NCBI GenBank assembly: GCA_947575935.1
Contig: CANPPM010000044.1
Coordinates: 1 to 12,597 of the forward strand
DNA: 12,597 nt
Direction of reading: 5' to 3'
Origin: an uncultured Butyricicoccus sp.
GTDB lineage: Bacteria; Bacillota; Clostridia; Oscillospirales; Butyricicoccaceae
The translations under genes and the position numbers were made by a program. This document shows, in pieces, positions 6,016-12,597 of this stretch. Position 1 is the first letter of the stretch. The number at the start of each line of letters is the position of its first letter. Under the pieces are notes generated by a model. That model ran no database searches and was not told the origin of the DNA. It worked only from the letters and a program-made list of their open reading frames with translations.

Positions 6016-7677
6016 ATGCGGAAAAGCATGAAATACACCATTGCCCTTGCGCTCTCGTCCGTGGCGCTGCTCGGCGGCTGTGCGGGCGGGGCGGGCGAGA
6101 ATCCGAACGACGGCACAAGGAATGAAAACATAGAGCAGACGGAATTCCATATTGTCAGCGGTATTTCGGCGCTGTCTGCGGGTTATGACGGCAACCCGAT
6201 TCTGAACCGGCTTATGGATAATGCCGGCATACAGATCAATTGGGAAACCATGTCGGATTCGCTGGGCGAACAGGTTAACATCCGTATCACCGGTGGCAAC
6301 CTGCCGGACGCGTTTCAGGCGGTCGGCTTCTCGAATTATGATATTGGGAGGCACGGACACAGTGGAACCTTTCTCGACCTGACCCCATATCTGACCCCTG
6401 AGATTATGCCGAACCTATGCGCGATTTTGGAGGAAAACCCTAAGATTCGGGCTGCTATTACACAGGCGGACGGCATGATTTACGGCTTGCCAGCCGCTGA
6501 AATGATGGGGACTGCTGCGACCGGCGCGGAGGAAGATTATTCCATTCATTCCATTCAGCAATTTTCGATGATTAACAAACGGTGGCTGGACGATCTCGGG
6601 CTTCCGGTTCCTGAAACCGTGGAGGAGCTAAAAACCGCGCTTCAGGCATTCAGGGATAACGATATGGCGCACCGGATTTACGGCGCGGATCCCGGCAGTA
6701 CAATACCGATGTCCTTTGGCTTTGACGAATGGTGCTGGGGGCAGAATATCTTTTATGCGCCCTTTGGGCTGACCAATTGGAGCGACGTGTGTATGGATCT
6801 GCGTCTGACCAAGGAGAAGGAGGTCGTGTTCGATTCGGTCAGCGACGAGTACCGAGACGCGGTTACCTATTACCATGACTGGTATGCGGAAGGCTTGATC
6901 GATATTGAAGTATTCAGCCACGATTCCAACCAGTACCTTGCCAAGTGCGCACAGGGTTACGTCGGTGTCGCGACATGGTGGGAGATTAACGAACTGATGG
7001 GCGCTCATGCAGAAGATTACGTCTATCTGCCTCCGCTGAAGGGTCCGGATGGCAAATGCGTCGTTACACTGAAATCGGCGGGATCTGCCGTCACTTCCGG
7101 TCAGCTTTGCATTACAAGGGATTGTAAAAGCCCTATCAATTTGCTGCGGTTTTACGACCAGTGGTATGACGGTGAAATTGTTATGCAGCTGTCTTACGGC
7201 CCCATTGGAGTTTACTTCAGGGAAGAGAAAGACGCGGACGGGATGTACGTGACCATCTCGGAGGAGGAGGCGCGTGAGAAATACGGAAAGTCTCTCGGCG
7301 AGCTAAAAAGCACTTTTCAGGTGCTTGATGGTCCTAAGCTAATCCTCTCGGATTATTATACCAGTGTGTTCCACATGGAAGATCGTGCGCTGCAACGCCT
7401 AAACGACCTGGAAAATTTCTGGTTCAACTATGTAGAGGATAAGACCTTTTATCCGGTCGATTGCGTTCTCACATCGCAGGAATTAGACGTTCTCGACCAG
7501 TACCGCACTGACTTTGAAGGCTATGTCAAAGAACGTGAGGCGCTGTGGCTCCGTGACGGCGGCCCTACGGACGCGGAATGGGAGGCGTACAAAACGGAGC
7601 TGTCCGAAAAGTATCATATGGATGAAATCCTGCAAGTCTATAAGGCTGCTTATGAACGCTATGCCGCAGTTGTATAA
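6016..7677 (+). CDS. Sugar-binding lipoprotein of the ABC importer, LplA/YtcQ type
   Basis: This 553-residue extracellular solute-binding protein has a signal sequence with a Lys/Arg n-region, a hydrophobic core, and the lipobox LLGGC with lipidated Cys22. The mature N-terminus has a Gly/Asn-rich linker, then a long two-lobed binding domain. Its length matches the LplA/YtcQ group (about 500-560) rather than the shorter MalE type. Recognisable stretches include GGNLPDAFQAVGFSNYD, LDLTPYLTPEIMPNLCAIL and a Trp/Tyr-rich middle, as expected for sugar stacking. The ATG at 6016 was chosen for AAAAGGAGC 7 bases upstream; an in-frame TTG at 5953 would only add residues before the signal. The substrate is probably sucrose or short fructans, judged from the enzymes downstream. 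Confidence 0.92.
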   Translation: MRKSMKYTIALALSSVALLGGCAGGAGENPNDGTRNENIEQTEFHIVSGISALSAGYDGNPILNRLMDNAGIQINWETMSDSLGEQVNIRITGGNLPDAFQAVGFSNYDIGRHGHSGTFLDLTPYLTPEIMPNLCAILEENPKIRAAITQADGMIYGLPAAEMMGTAATGAEEDYSIHSIQQFSMINKRWLDDLGLPVPETVEELKTALQAFRDNDMAHRIYGADPGSTIPMSFGFDEWCWGQNIFYAPFGLTNWSDVCMDLRLTKEKEVVFDSVSDEYRDAVTYYHDWYAEGLIDIEVFSHDSNQYLAKCAQGYVGVATWWEINELMGAHAEDYVYLPPLKGPDGKCVVTLKSAGSAVTSGQLCITRDCKSPINLLRFYDQWYDGEIVMQLSYGPIGVYFREEKDADGMYVTISEEEAREKYGKSLGELKSTFQVLDGPKLILSDYYTSVFHMEDRALQRLNDLENFWFNYVEDKTFYPVDCVLTSQELDVLDQYRTDFEGYVKEREALWLRDGGPTDAEWEAYKTELSEKYHMDEILQVYKAAYERYAAVV

Positions 7678-7907
7678 CAATTTATTTCAAATGCAGCAGG
7701 TAAGAGGGACGGCAATGCGCCGCCCCTGCCATAAAACGGAAGGGCTATCGTGCATTCCAGATCGTGAATGCCGCCTGCTCGAAGAAAAAACCCCAGGCTC
7801 CGTCGAGTCAGCAATAAAGTGTTTCTGCGGCTTTCTCAAAAAGATGATGGGTGTCCAGAGGGCAGGGAGGAAACGGAAGAAAGGTAGTTTTCAGGAGGAA
7901 TCTGAAT
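7678..7907 (+). other. 230-base gap with two stem-loops between binding protein and hydrolase
   Basis: Two hairpins are visible. AGGGACGGC (7705-7713) pairs with GCCGCCCCT (7719-7727) at 8 of 9 positions around AATGC. GCATTC (7752-7757) pairs with GAATGC (7766-7771). Neither is followed by a T-run. I see no good promoter and no copy of the 14-bp operator. The hairpins could be processing or partial-termination sites separating importer mRNA from enzyme mRNA. An open frame through this gap has no ribosome site and looks non-coding. Confidence 0.4.
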
Positions 7908-9407
7908 ATGATAAGTGAAGCATTGAAAAAAGCGCGGGAGTTTGAGGACCAGTACGGCCCCCGCATCCCGAATTGTGAACGGCCTGCATACCACGTGACC
8001 CCGACCATCGGATGGATGAATGATCCGAACGGTTTTTCGGTTTATAAAGGGGAATATCATTTGTTTTATCAGTATCATCCGTACTCCAATGAGTGGGGGC
8101 CAATGCACTGGGGCCATGTGAAAACAAAGGATTTCCTGCACTGGGAGAGGCTCCCGGCGGCGCTTGCGCCTGACGCAGATTATGACAAAGCGGGCTGTTT
8201 TTCGGGCAGTGCGGTTGAGCTGCCCGATGGGCGGCAGCTGCTCATGTACACCGGTGTGCAGCGCGGGCATACTCCGGATGGATTCATTCAGGATATCCAG
8301 GCCCAGTGCATTGCGATCGGTGACGGGGTGGACTTCGACAAAACCGAGGAAAACCCGGTCTTGAATGGTAAGGATTTGCCGCAGGGCGGTAGTAGCGTCG
8401 ATTTTCGGGATCCTAAGCTCTGGCAGGAGCCGGACGGTACCTATTACGCCGTAATTGGCAACCGGGCGGCGGACGGCAGCGGAGCCATCTTGCTGTACCG
8501 CAGCGCCGACTGCAAAAAATGGGATTTTGTGCACACGCTTGACCGCAGCCGAAACCAATTCGGGAAAATGTGGGAATGTCCGGATTTCTTTCCGCTCGAT
8601 GGCAGGCATCTCCTGCTGACCAGCCCGCAGGAAATGCCTCCCGTAGGGCTGGAATTCCACGCGGGCAATGGCGCCATCTGTCTGATTGGCGATTACGACC
8701 CCCGGCAAAAGGGCTTTACGCGCCAGTTTGTGCAGGCGATTGACTACGGCCTCGATTTTTATGCGCCGCAAACGCTTCTGACCCCCGACGGCCGTCGCGT
8801 GATGATCGCATGGATGCAGAATTGGAACACGGTTGGCGCAAAACCGCACCATTGCCGTTGGTTTGGACAGACGACAATCCCGCGCGAACTGTCAGTGAGG
8901 GACGGCAGGCTTTATCAAAGCCCGGTGCGTGAGCTGGAAGCGGTGCGCGGTCAATGCGTGATGCACCATAATATCCCGGTCGGCGGCGAGGTAAACCTGC
9001 CGGGGATTCAAGGTCGGGTGCTGGATATGACCGTTACGGTCCGTCCCACCGGGGAGGACTATTATCGCTGGTTCCGCGTGCGTGTGGCAAAGGACGGGGA
9101 GCATGAGACGAGCATCCGCTACTGTCCCAGTCAGAGCACCGTCAAGATCGACCGTACCCGCAGCGGCTTGCCGTATGATATCGTTCATACCCGCAGCTTT
9201 TTGGTGCGGCCTCGGGACGGGGAAATTAAAATGCGTATCTTGCTTGATCGGTTCAGCTTGGAAATTTTTATGAACGACGGCGAACAGGCGGCAAGCACGG
9301 TCATTTATACCCCGCAGACGGCGGATGCGATTACATTTGAAGCAGGTGGTTCGGCACTGATCGATGTGGAAAAATACGAGTTGGATTTTGAGGACAACGA
9401 GGCATAA
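7908..9407 (+). CDS. Cytoplasmic GH32 beta-fructosidase (sucrose/fructan hydrolase)
   Basis: This 499-residue glycoside hydrolase family 32 enzyme cleaves terminal beta-fructosyl bonds of sucrose, sucrose-6-phosphate or fructo-oligosaccharides. All three family signatures are present: WMNDPNG at 36-42 with nucleophile Asp39, FRDP at 166-169 with the transition-state Asp168, and WECPD at 222-226 with acid/base Glu223. A five-bladed propeller comes first, followed by a C-terminal beta-sandwich (about 350-499, with the RFSLEIFMNDG motif). There is no signal peptide, so it acts inside the cell on imported sugar. The ATG at 7908 follows AGGAGG at 9 bases. It would often be labelled scrB or sacA. 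Because import here is by ABC transporter and not a PTS, an unphosphorylated substrate is more likely. The fructokinase follows 5 bases downstream. Confidence 0.95.
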   Translation: MISEALKKAREFEDQYGPRIPNCERPAYHVTPTIGWMNDPNGFSVYKGEYHLFYQYHPYSNEWGPMHWGHVKTKDFLHWERLPAALAPDADYDKAGCFSGSAVELPDGRQLLMYTGVQRGHTPDGFIQDIQAQCIAIGDGVDFDKTEENPVLNGKDLPQGGSSVDFRDPKLWQEPDGTYYAVIGNRAADGSGAILLYRSADCKKWDFVHTLDRSRNQFGKMWECPDFFPLDGRHLLLTSPQEMPPVGLEFHAGNGAICLIGDYDPRQKGFTRQFVQAIDYGLDFYAPQTLLTPDGRRVMIAWMQNWNTVGAKPHHCRWFGQTTIPRELSVRDGRLYQSPVRELEAVRGQCVMHHNIPVGGEVNLPGIQGRVLDMTVTVRPTGEDYYRWFRVRVAKDGEHETSIRYCPSQSTVKIDRTRSGLPYDIVHTRSFLVRPRDGEIKMRILLDRFSLEIFMNDGEQAASTVIYTPQTADAITFEAGGSALIDVEKYELDFEDNEA

Positions 9408-9412
9408 AACGG

Positions 9413-10375
9413 ATGGGAAATAAAAAATTTGACGTGCTGGCACTTGGCGAGCTGCTGATCGATTTTACTGAAGGCGGGGGGAGCGCGCAGGGCAACCCGT
9501 TGTTTGAAGCCAATCCGGGAGGGGCCCCTTGCAATGTACTGGCGATGCTGAAAAAGCTGGGACGGGAATGCGCCTTCTGTGGAAAGGTCGGGGACGATCT
9601 CTTTGGCCGCCAGCTGCGGGATGCCGTCCGGTCGCTGGGCATTGATACGCGGTCGCTGGTCATGGATCCGGTTTATCACACAACGCTCGCTTTCGTGAAG
9701 AACGCGCCGGACGGAGACCGGGAATTTTCGTTTTACCGCCGCAGCTGCGCGGATGTGCAGCTTACTGCAGAGGAGGTCACCCAAATGCCCGACGCAGCGT
9801 GTTTCCACTTCGGGGGCCTCTCCCTGACCGAAGAACCGGTCCGCAGCGCGACCCGCCAAGCGGTCAGCGCCGTCAGGCAAAAGGGGCTTCTGATTTCCTT
9901 TGACCCCAACCTTCGCCCTGCCTTGTGGAGCAGTGCAATGCTTGCTAAGGAGCAGATCACATGGGGGCTTTCCCAGTGTGATATTGCGAAAATCGCGGAT
10001 AACGAGGTCGAATTTCTGACCGGAAAAACCGATCTTATGAAGGGCGCAGCCATTCTGCGGGAGCGTTTCCCGAATATCCGTCTGCTGTGTGTGACCGCAG
10101 GGGCGGCGGGCAGCTATGCGCACTGGCGGGAAGTAAGCGTGTTCCAGCCCGCGTTCCTGCTGGGCGGCACGGTTGAGACTACCGGCGCAGGCGATACCTT
10201 CTGCGCTTGCATGATTGACTTTGCTGTGGAGTATGGGCTCGACAGCTTGACCGAAGCAGGCCTGACGCAGATGCTCCGCTTTGCAAACGCTGCGGCTTAT
10301 CTTGTGACCACAAAGAAAGGCGCGATCTGTTCCATGCCCGAGCGGGAGCAGATCGAAGAATTGCTGTGCAGCTGA
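9413..10375 (+). CDS. scrK: Fructokinase, PfkB/ribokinase family
   Basis: This 320-residue sugar kinase opens with VLALGELLIDF and has the substrate-binding Gly-Gly-Ala-Pro-Cys-Asn stretch (36-41), GKVGDDLFG, and FDPNLRPALW as in bacterial fructokinases. The C-terminal PfkB signature ETTGAGDTF places the catalytic base at Asp261. Length is standard. It should convert fructose released by the upstream GH32 enzyme to fructose-6-phosphate with ATP. The start at 9413 is 5 bases after the GH32 stop, with GAGG inside the end of that gene, consistent with translational coupling. The assignment to fructose over other sugars rests on the motif pattern and the operon. 2-keto-3-deoxygluconate kinase is a relative but less likely beside GH32. 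Confidence 0.9.
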   Translation: MGNKKFDVLALGELLIDFTEGGGSAQGNPLFEANPGGAPCNVLAMLKKLGRECAFCGKVGDDLFGRQLRDAVRSLGIDTRSLVMDPVYHTTLAFVKNAPDGDREFSFYRRSCADVQLTAEEVTQMPDAACFHFGGLSLTEEPVRSATRQAVSAVRQKGLLISFDPNLRPALWSSAMLAKEQITWGLSQCDIAKIADNEVEFLTGKTDLMKGAAILRERFPNIRLLCVTAGAAGSYAHWREVSVFQPAFLLGGTVETTGAGDTFCACMIDFAVEYGLDSLTEAGLTQMLRFANAAAYLVTTKKGAICSMPEREQIEELLCS

Positions 10376-10390
10376 AATTGTGAGGTATGG

Positions 10391-10445
10391 CGCGGACATG
10401 CCGCGTTTGAAAAATTCCTGTGCAGTTTGCCGGCTGCAATTTTTA
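10391..10445 (+). other. Weak hairpins after the fructokinase gene
   Basis: A 5-bp stem CGCGG/CCGCG (10391-10405) and a 5-bp stem TGCAG/CTGCA (10421-10438) follow the kinase stop. The second precedes a run of five T. Both are much weaker than the terminator at 10467 and may only trim or slow the transcript. Confidence 0.3.
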
Positions 10446-10466
10446 AATGGATCATCCGGAAACGAG

Positions 10467-10508
10467 GAGGCCGCTGCTGACGAAAGCCAGCGTGGTCTCC
10501 GCTTTTTT
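10467..10508 (+). terminator. Rho-independent terminator of the catabolic operon
   Basis: GAGGCCGC pairs with GTGGTCTC (two G-U pairs). After a one-base bulge, GCTG pairs with CAGC, and a C-G pair closes a GAAA tetraloop. The stem spans 10467-10499 and is followed by GC and six T (10503-10508). This is a long, stable stem with a GNRA loop and T-run, 91 bases after the fructokinase stop. Confidence 0.85.
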
Positions 10509-10544
10509 GTCTTTATGAAGTCTCGCATTATGAATTTAAGGTGG

Positions 10545-10840
10545 TTTACCGCGAACAAGGTGATAGAAAATATGATGTCATGAGCGAAGCCGGAGCAGCG
10601 GAAAATGGGCGCGCCAACATCCGGCAGCGGTAGGCAGAGGGCATTGCGGCGGCAAAGACCCAGGAAGTCCGGCTTGGCCGGCCGCTCAAACTGCTCTCTG
10701 CGGATTATCACAGTCTCTAGTAACGCTGGAAAGCCGGGAGGCTCACGGGTACGGCAGCAGCCAAAGCATGCGGAATGCCGTTTTCAATGTTCCGATACCT
10801 GACGAAAATCTGCAAGGAAGCCAAATTACTGTCGCTATAA
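10545..10840 (+). pseudogene. Serine recombinase (resolvase) C-terminal remnant, three in-frame stops
   Basis: From 10580 to 10840 one frame reads as the C-terminal third of a small clostridial resolvase/invertase. It gives ANIRQR, a TAG at 10631, then AEGIAAAK, VRLGRP and LKLLSADYHSL. A TAG at 10718 and TAA at 10721 follow, then RWKAGRLTGTAAAKACGMP and FSMFRYLTK. Known relatives have NIRQRQAEGIAAAK, RFGRP and the helix-turn-helix LTGTxAAxxxGMPxSTFxR in the same order, so the first stop replaces a Gln codon (CAG to TAG). No frameshift is needed over these 261 bases. Upstream similarity fades near 10545, possibly after a frameshift. The catalytic N-terminal domain with its Ser is absent from the window, so it cannot be active. 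Family match is from memory of the motifs. Confidence 0.8.
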
Positions 10841-10858
10841 CTGCTTTAAAGAATAGAT

Positions 10859-10877
10859 CTATATTTCTGAAATATAG
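10859..10877. repeat. 19-base perfect palindrome with one central base
   Basis: CTATATTTC, a single T, then GAAATATAG: both nine-base arms match exactly. It lies 27 bases upstream of the -35 box described next and could be an operator for a dimeric regulator. No T-run follows, so it is not a terminator. Confidence 0.6.
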
Positions 10878-10903
10878 TATTTCCCCAAAATTGTTGAAAA
10901 GCC

Positions 10904-10932
10904 TTGCAGATCGACGTTTTTTATGCTATTCT
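10904..10932 (+). promoter_or_regulatory. Predicted sigma-A promoter ahead of the SLH pseudogene
   Basis: TTGCAG (10904-10909) and TATTCT (10927-10932) are 17 bases apart, with TG one base before the -10. It reads toward the decayed SLH gene, starting near 10939. It may be a relic of that gene's own promoter or may now serve the RCC1-repeat gene further on. Confidence 0.5.
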
Positions 10933-10948
10933 ATTTATATATAAATAG
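10931..10948. repeat. 18-bp perfect palindrome over the promoter start site
   Basis: CTATTTATATATAAATAG is identical to its reverse complement. It overlaps the end of the -10 box and the expected transcription start, a classic position for a repressor site. Pure AT palindromes can arise by chance, but 18 of 18 matching is unusual. Confidence 0.6.
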
Positions 10949-11056
10949 GTGTCATATCAGTAGGAATATACGCAGTCCTGCAGTGAAAGAGGAAGAGAAG
11001 ATACAGTTTGATAAGCTGCCAATATTGATTGAAAAACAAAGAGGAATATAGGTAAC

Positions 11057-11596
11057 GTGAAAAAACGGCTGTTATCCATGTTTTGTCGGTCATGTATGTG
11101 CCGACCATATTTTTGACAAAAGCGTTGGCGGAATTCGCCGTCGCCGACGGGGTTAATCAAGGGCAAGTCTAGGCGCCGTTTGAAACATGGAAATATGCAC
11201 GATGGCGAGGAATTTTTTCGCCAGACAAACACAATTTTTCGCAGGAATACGGGATGTATTTCAAGAAAAATTGGGGAAGTATGGCGGAAAAAGGACCGTT
11301 GTTTGGGCGTATTGACATTTTTTAAACAAGCCCTAATAGTCGAGCGTACAATTTTCTGCGGGAACGGTTATGATGCATGGCAAACCGTTTCTTTTCTGCA
11401 CCGTGCGGCAAATGCTTTGGCAATCACTGGAACGCTTCTGTTTTTGGATGTATGAGGTGACGCCTATAATGCCGGCGCCGTGCAGCGGGCCGTTTCAAAC
11501 GGTATATTCAGCGGCAAGTTTGCGGCGGCTTTTTGTCCGGACACGGATTGTACCCGCGCTCAAATCGTTGTTTTTCTGTGCCGGGCACAGTTATAA
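11057..11596 (+). pseudogene. Decayed secreted S-layer homology (SLH) protein
   Basis: A GTG at 11057 after AGGTAAC begins MKKRLLSM, like a clostridial signal peptide. That frame stops at 11114, while the neighbouring frame continues LSVMYVPTIFLTKALAE from 11083, so a frameshift broke the signal sequence. Further on, the frame of the GTG reads AWQTVSFLHRAANALAITG and FLDV, then a TGA at 11453. It resumes GDAYNAGAVQRAVSNGIFSG, then FCPDTDCTRAQIVVFLCRAQ, ending at a TAA (11594). This is the SLH pattern (TRAQTVxFLxRA ... FxDV ... AYYAxAVxWAVxNGI ... FxPDxxCTRAQIVxFLxRA). The TRAQ of the first unit is shortened by a likely small deletion. The middle (about 11145-11340) is not recognisable. A working version would have anchored a protein to the cell wall. 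Confidence 0.75.
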
Positions 11597-11764
11597 CAGT
11601 ACGTCAACGCACAAGAAGGGAGGGAAAGTAGAATCCGTCGGAGCATAAATATTTGTGCAAAACAAACAAAAAAACCTGTATTTGACAGTCTTTGCAAATG
11701 GATCCTACGGAATCTGCTCGGGCTGCGGGCTGTTGAATCACAACGACGAAAGGTAGGTCAAAGT
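11597..11764 (+). other. Leader region of the RCC1-repeat gene
   Basis: This 168-base stretch has an AT-rich segment (about 11639-11682) leading to a consensus-like TTGACA at 11682-11687. The bases 17-18 further on (CTACGG, TACGGA) are a poor -10 box, so a promoter here is uncertain. AAAGGTAGG (11749-11757) is the ribosome site of the next gene. I compared the segment with c-di-GMP-type riboswitches, which often precede clostridial surface genes, and did not find their conserved core. Confidence 0.3.
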
Positions 11765-12597
11765 ATGAAACGTTTACGAAAATTGCGCGCATTCCTATCT
11801 GCCGCCTTAGCGCTGTCCCTGATGACGGCGGTCAGCGCCCCAGCCAATGCATTCGATGTAGGAAAAGCGTCCCGTCAAGCCGTCGCGGCAGGCTACGACC
11901 AGGCCGGTGTAATCGACGAAAACGGCGCGCTCTGGATGTGGGGGAACAACAGCTGTGGACAGTTGGGGAGCGGCGGTACGGAAAGCTCGAACATTCCAGT
12001 TAAAATCCTTGACGGCGTCCTTTCGGTCAGTGCCGGAGGCTATGGGCAAGGCAATATGATACGGACCCGGACGACCGCCGCTATTCGCTCGGATGGCAGC
12101 CTGTGGACCTGGGGCGTTGCAGACAGCGAGGCGACGCTGAACGCATTGGGAACCGGCGGCAGCGGGAACGCTTCGGTTGAGATCGAATCGGCTAATGGAC
12201 CCGCGCGGGTTGCCATTCAAACGAAGCCGACTAAGATTTTAGATAACGTCGCCTCGGTCAGCGTAGGCGGTTGGTGCGCACTGGCGATCCAAAAGGATGG
12301 TTCTCTTTGGGCCTGGGGCAACATGGGCGACAGCGCTGGCAGCTTTGATTCCAGCGTGCCGGTCAAGGTCATGGATGGTGTCGCTTCTGCCTGCGCGGGG
12401 CCTCAATGTGCCGCAGCGGTCAAAACCGACGGCTCCTTATGGCTTTGGGGCTATGACATGATGGTGGACGATGGATTGCCGATTTCCGCGAATCCCGCGA
12501 AAGTGATGGACGGCGTTGCGGAAGTCAGCATTGGATGCACCTCCGATTCGGGAGGCTATGCCTATATTGCAGCCGTGAAGACCGACGGCTCGCTGTG
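11765..12597 (+). CDS. Secreted RCC1-like repeat protein, 3' end beyond the window
   Basis: The first 277 residues are present and the frame is open to the window edge. A signal peptide (MKRLRKLRAF, a hydrophobic core, then SAPANA) predicts cleavage after Ala29. The mature chain consists of repeats with a Asp-Gly-Ser-Leu-Trp-x-Trp-Gly core: NGALWMWGNN at 53-62, DGSLWTWG at 110-117, DGSLWAWG at 178-185, DGSLWLWG at 222-229 and DGSL at 274. Each is preceded by a PVKILDGVxSVSxGG-like strand. This is the pattern of RCC1/regulator-of-chromosome-condensation beta-propeller repeats found in large secreted clostridial proteins. The spacing between cores varies from 44 to 68 residues, so blades are irregular. 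Such proteins often carry Ig-like or SLH domains later, not visible here. The ligand is unknown. The ATG at 11765 has a good ribosome site. Confidence 0.85.
   Translation, partial: MKRLRKLRAFLSAALALSLMTAVSAPANAFDVGKASRQAVAAGYDQAGVIDENGALWMWGNNSCGQLGSGGTESSNIPVKILDGVLSVSAGGYGQGNMIRTRTTAAIRSDGSLWTWGVADSEATLNALGTGGSGNASVEIESANGPARVAIQTKPTKILDNVASVSVGGWCALAIQKDGSLWAWGNMGDSAGSFDSSVPVKVMDGVASACAGPQCAAAVKTDGSLWLWGYDMMVDDGLPISANPAKVMDGVAEVSIGCTSDSGGYAYIAAVKTDGSL

Noticed and set aside
7691..7918. Possible small gene between the binding protein and GH32
   Set aside because: No ribosome site, Arg/Cys-rich composition without motifs, and overlap with both the hairpins and the GH32 start.
7836..8852. 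A 338-codon minus-strand frame opposite the GH32 gene
   Set aside because: It is the antisense shadow of a gene with all catalytic motifs, with no family features of its own.
9305..10711. A 468-codon open frame on the minus strand opposite the fructokinase
   Set aside because: It runs antisense to a clear kinase gene and across its terminator, has no ribosome site at its start and no recognisable domains. High GC codon positions explain the missing stops.
11604..11764. c-di-GMP riboswitch in the leader of the RCC1-repeat gene
   Set aside because: The conserved core and tetraloop-receptor elements could not be found. GC-rich repeats near 11716-11735 do not form the expected fold.
1..12597. 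CRISPR array, tRNA or rRNA genes
   Set aside because: I saw no regularly spaced direct repeats, no T-loop/cloverleaf signatures and no rRNA-like segments in a read of both strands.

Overview
The window looks like chromosome from a Gram-positive, low-to-mid GC Clostridia member (gut Oscillospiraceae/Lachnospiraceae type). This is an inference from strong AGGAGG-type ribosome binding sites, sigma-A-like promoters with extended -10 elements, an LplB/LplC/LplA-type sugar importer, DUF624 and SLH sequences, and LGGC/LTGC lipoboxes. No species can be named from the sequence alone.

The core is a divergent carbohydrate-utilisation locus. On the minus strand (3584 down to 515) lies a tight four-gene operon: a LacI-family repressor, an unrecognised single-span membrane protein, a small lipoprotein, and a DUF624/YesL-like polytopic membrane protein. 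Genes are 2-3 bp apart or overlap by 4 bp. On the plus strand (4027 to 10375) lies a catabolic operon: two CUT1 ABC permeases, a lipoprotein solute-binding protein, a cytoplasmic GH32 beta-fructosidase and a PfkB-family fructokinase. A strong GNRA-loop terminator follows at 10467-10508. Together these read as uptake of sucrose or a fructo-oligosaccharide, intracellular hydrolysis, and phosphorylation of the released fructose. No ABC ATPase is encoded here, so the importer probably borrows a shared MsmK-type ATPase from elsewhere.

The 3585-4026 intergenic region holds the control elements. There are three near-identical 14-bp operators (13 of 14 bases shared), spaced about 185 and 194 bp centre to centre, one promoter facing each way, and an 11-bp perfect inverted repeat at the start of the catabolic transcript. 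The layout suggests one repressor controls both operons and itself, perhaps by DNA looping.

Both flanks are decayed. Positions 135-350 hold fragments of one ancestral protein broken over three reading frames. Downstream of the terminator, 10545-10840 is a serine recombinase C-terminus with three in-frame stops, and 11057-11596 is a secreted S-layer-homology protein reduced to a signal peptide remnant and SLH pieces. Two perfect palindromes and a promoter sit between them (10859-10948). The window ends inside an apparently intact secreted protein with RCC1-like repeats (11765 onward), which runs off the edge.
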